From contig DLOP01000082.1 of NCBI GenBank assembly GCA_002478505.1, positions 362-22,905 of the forward strand: DNA of 22,544 bases, written 5' to 3'. Made by a program: the position numbers and the translations under genes. The notes beneath the pieces were generated by a model. It ran no database searches, was not told where the DNA came from, and worked only from the letters and a program-made list of their open reading frames with translations. This DNA is from Lachnospiraceae bacterium UBA7481 (GTDB taxonomy: Bacteria > Bacillota > Clostridia > Lachnospirales > Lachnospiraceae). Below, one piece after another: positions 22,089-22,544 of this stretch (its first letter is position 1; the number at the start of each line of letters is the position of its first letter).

Positions 22089-22544
22089 ATGGCTGAACTG
22101 ATGGGAATAGATATCGAAACATACTCTGATGTCAGCCTCCCCGACTGCGGGGTACATAGATATGTGGCATCAGACGAATTTGAAATCCTGCTCTTTGCAT
22201 ACTGCATTGACGGAGGAGAGATTAAGATTATCGATCTTGCATCCGGGGAAGCGATGCCGGATGAAGTAATGGAACTACTGAATGATGAGACGGTCATCAA
22301 GACCGCCTTCAATGCTGCCTTTGAGCGTATCTGTATTAATCGGCATTTCGGGCTTTCGCTCAAGCCGGAGAGCTTCAGGTGTACGGCGGTTCAGGCGGCA
22401 ATGCTCGCACTCCCGCTTTCCTTGGAAGCGGTGGGGGAAGTCCTCGGGCTTGACAGGAAGAAGCTGTCGGAGGGCAAGGAACTGATACGGTATTTCTGTA
22501 TGCCGTGCAAGCCGACAAAAGCCAATGGCGGCAGGACGAGAAAC
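22089..22544 (+). CDS. Phage family A DNA polymerase, N-terminal part (cut by window edge)
   Basis: The frame runs 152 codons to the end of the window. The ATG has AAGGAGG (22075-22081) 7 bases upstream. The N-terminus MGIDIETYSDVSLPDCG carries the exonuclease I motif DxE (D8, E10). KTAFNAAFER at about residues 77-86 is the exo II region with its N and A-F signature. CTAVQAAMLALPLSLEAVGEVLG matches the region following in phage polymerases of this group. The polymerase domain lies beyond the window. It replicates the phage genome together with the upstream ssDNA-binding protein and nuclease. Confidence 0.85.
   Translation, partial: MAELMGIDIETYSDVSLPDCGVHRYVASDEFEILLFAYCIDGGEIKIIDLASGEAMPDEVMELLNDETVIKTAFNAAFERICINRHFGLSLKPESFRCTAVQAAMLALPLSLEAVGEVLGLDRKKLSEGKELIRYFCMPCKPTKANGGRTRN

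Larger units (their letters stand above)
2284..22544. mobile_element. Prophage-type integrated element, left arm (right end outside window)
   Basis: A large serine integrase operon at the left end, a divergent HTH/HTH switch with operators, cargo genes, and a DUF2800-DUF2815-DNA polymerase replication run form the usual order of a temperate Firmicute phage. No structural genes are inside the window, so an integrative plasmid-like or ICE relative is not excluded. The left edge is approximate: it could extend to about 1620 if the SymE pair is part of the element. Confidence 0.65.

Overview
The window looks like the left arm of an integrated mobile element, most likely a prophage, in a low-to-mid GC Firmicute. 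Lachnospiraceae or a related Clostridia family is my best guess. The basis is the gene families and strong AGGAGG ribosome binding sites; no rRNA or other taxonomic marker is present. Chromosome-like genes fill about 1-1620: a truncated flippase-like membrane protein and a four-helix membrane protein. A SymE-like toxin-family gene and a small partner follow (1822-2320). The element boundary (attL) should lie between about 1620 and 2284, but I could not locate the core.

Leftward block (7393-2284, minus strand): an XRE repressor with its own terminator, then a large serine recombinase in a tightly packed five-gene run with two small proteins and two ParB-like proteins. The recombinase has no zinc ribbon. 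Its C-terminal part is homologous to both small proteins, so this integrase module has copied its own C-terminal domain into neighbouring genes.

All genes from 7540 to the end run rightward. A small Cro-like HTH gene faces the repressor across a divergent region with two related palindromic operators. A cargo block follows: a LlaJI-like restriction-modification operon (HTH protein, two C5-cytosine methyltransferases, McrB-like AAA+ ATPase with a probable EVE/PUA-like domain, McrC/LlaJI-like PD-(D/E)XK nuclease) and a two-helix membrane protein. Next come a small gene with a canonical promoter overlapping a LexA-type box, and an XRE/ImmA metallopeptidase pair flanked by two copies of another operator.

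A third copy of the immunity-region operator appears at 17526, 10 kb from the first two. It lies before an XRE regulator and a zinc-ribbon protein. This suggests that the defence and ImmA cargo was inserted inside an originally compact lysogeny control region. The phage early/replication module runs from 19236 to the end: HTH protein, DUF4406/DUF7768-like protein, a small charged protein, DUF2800 Cas4/RecB-like nuclease, DUF2815 ssDNA-binding protein, and the start of a family A DNA polymerase cut by the window edge.

The most interesting points are the self-replicated recombinase C-terminal module, the split immunity region with a shared operator, and a McrBC-type nuclease pair with an EVE-like reader encoded in one operon with two 5mC methyltransferases.
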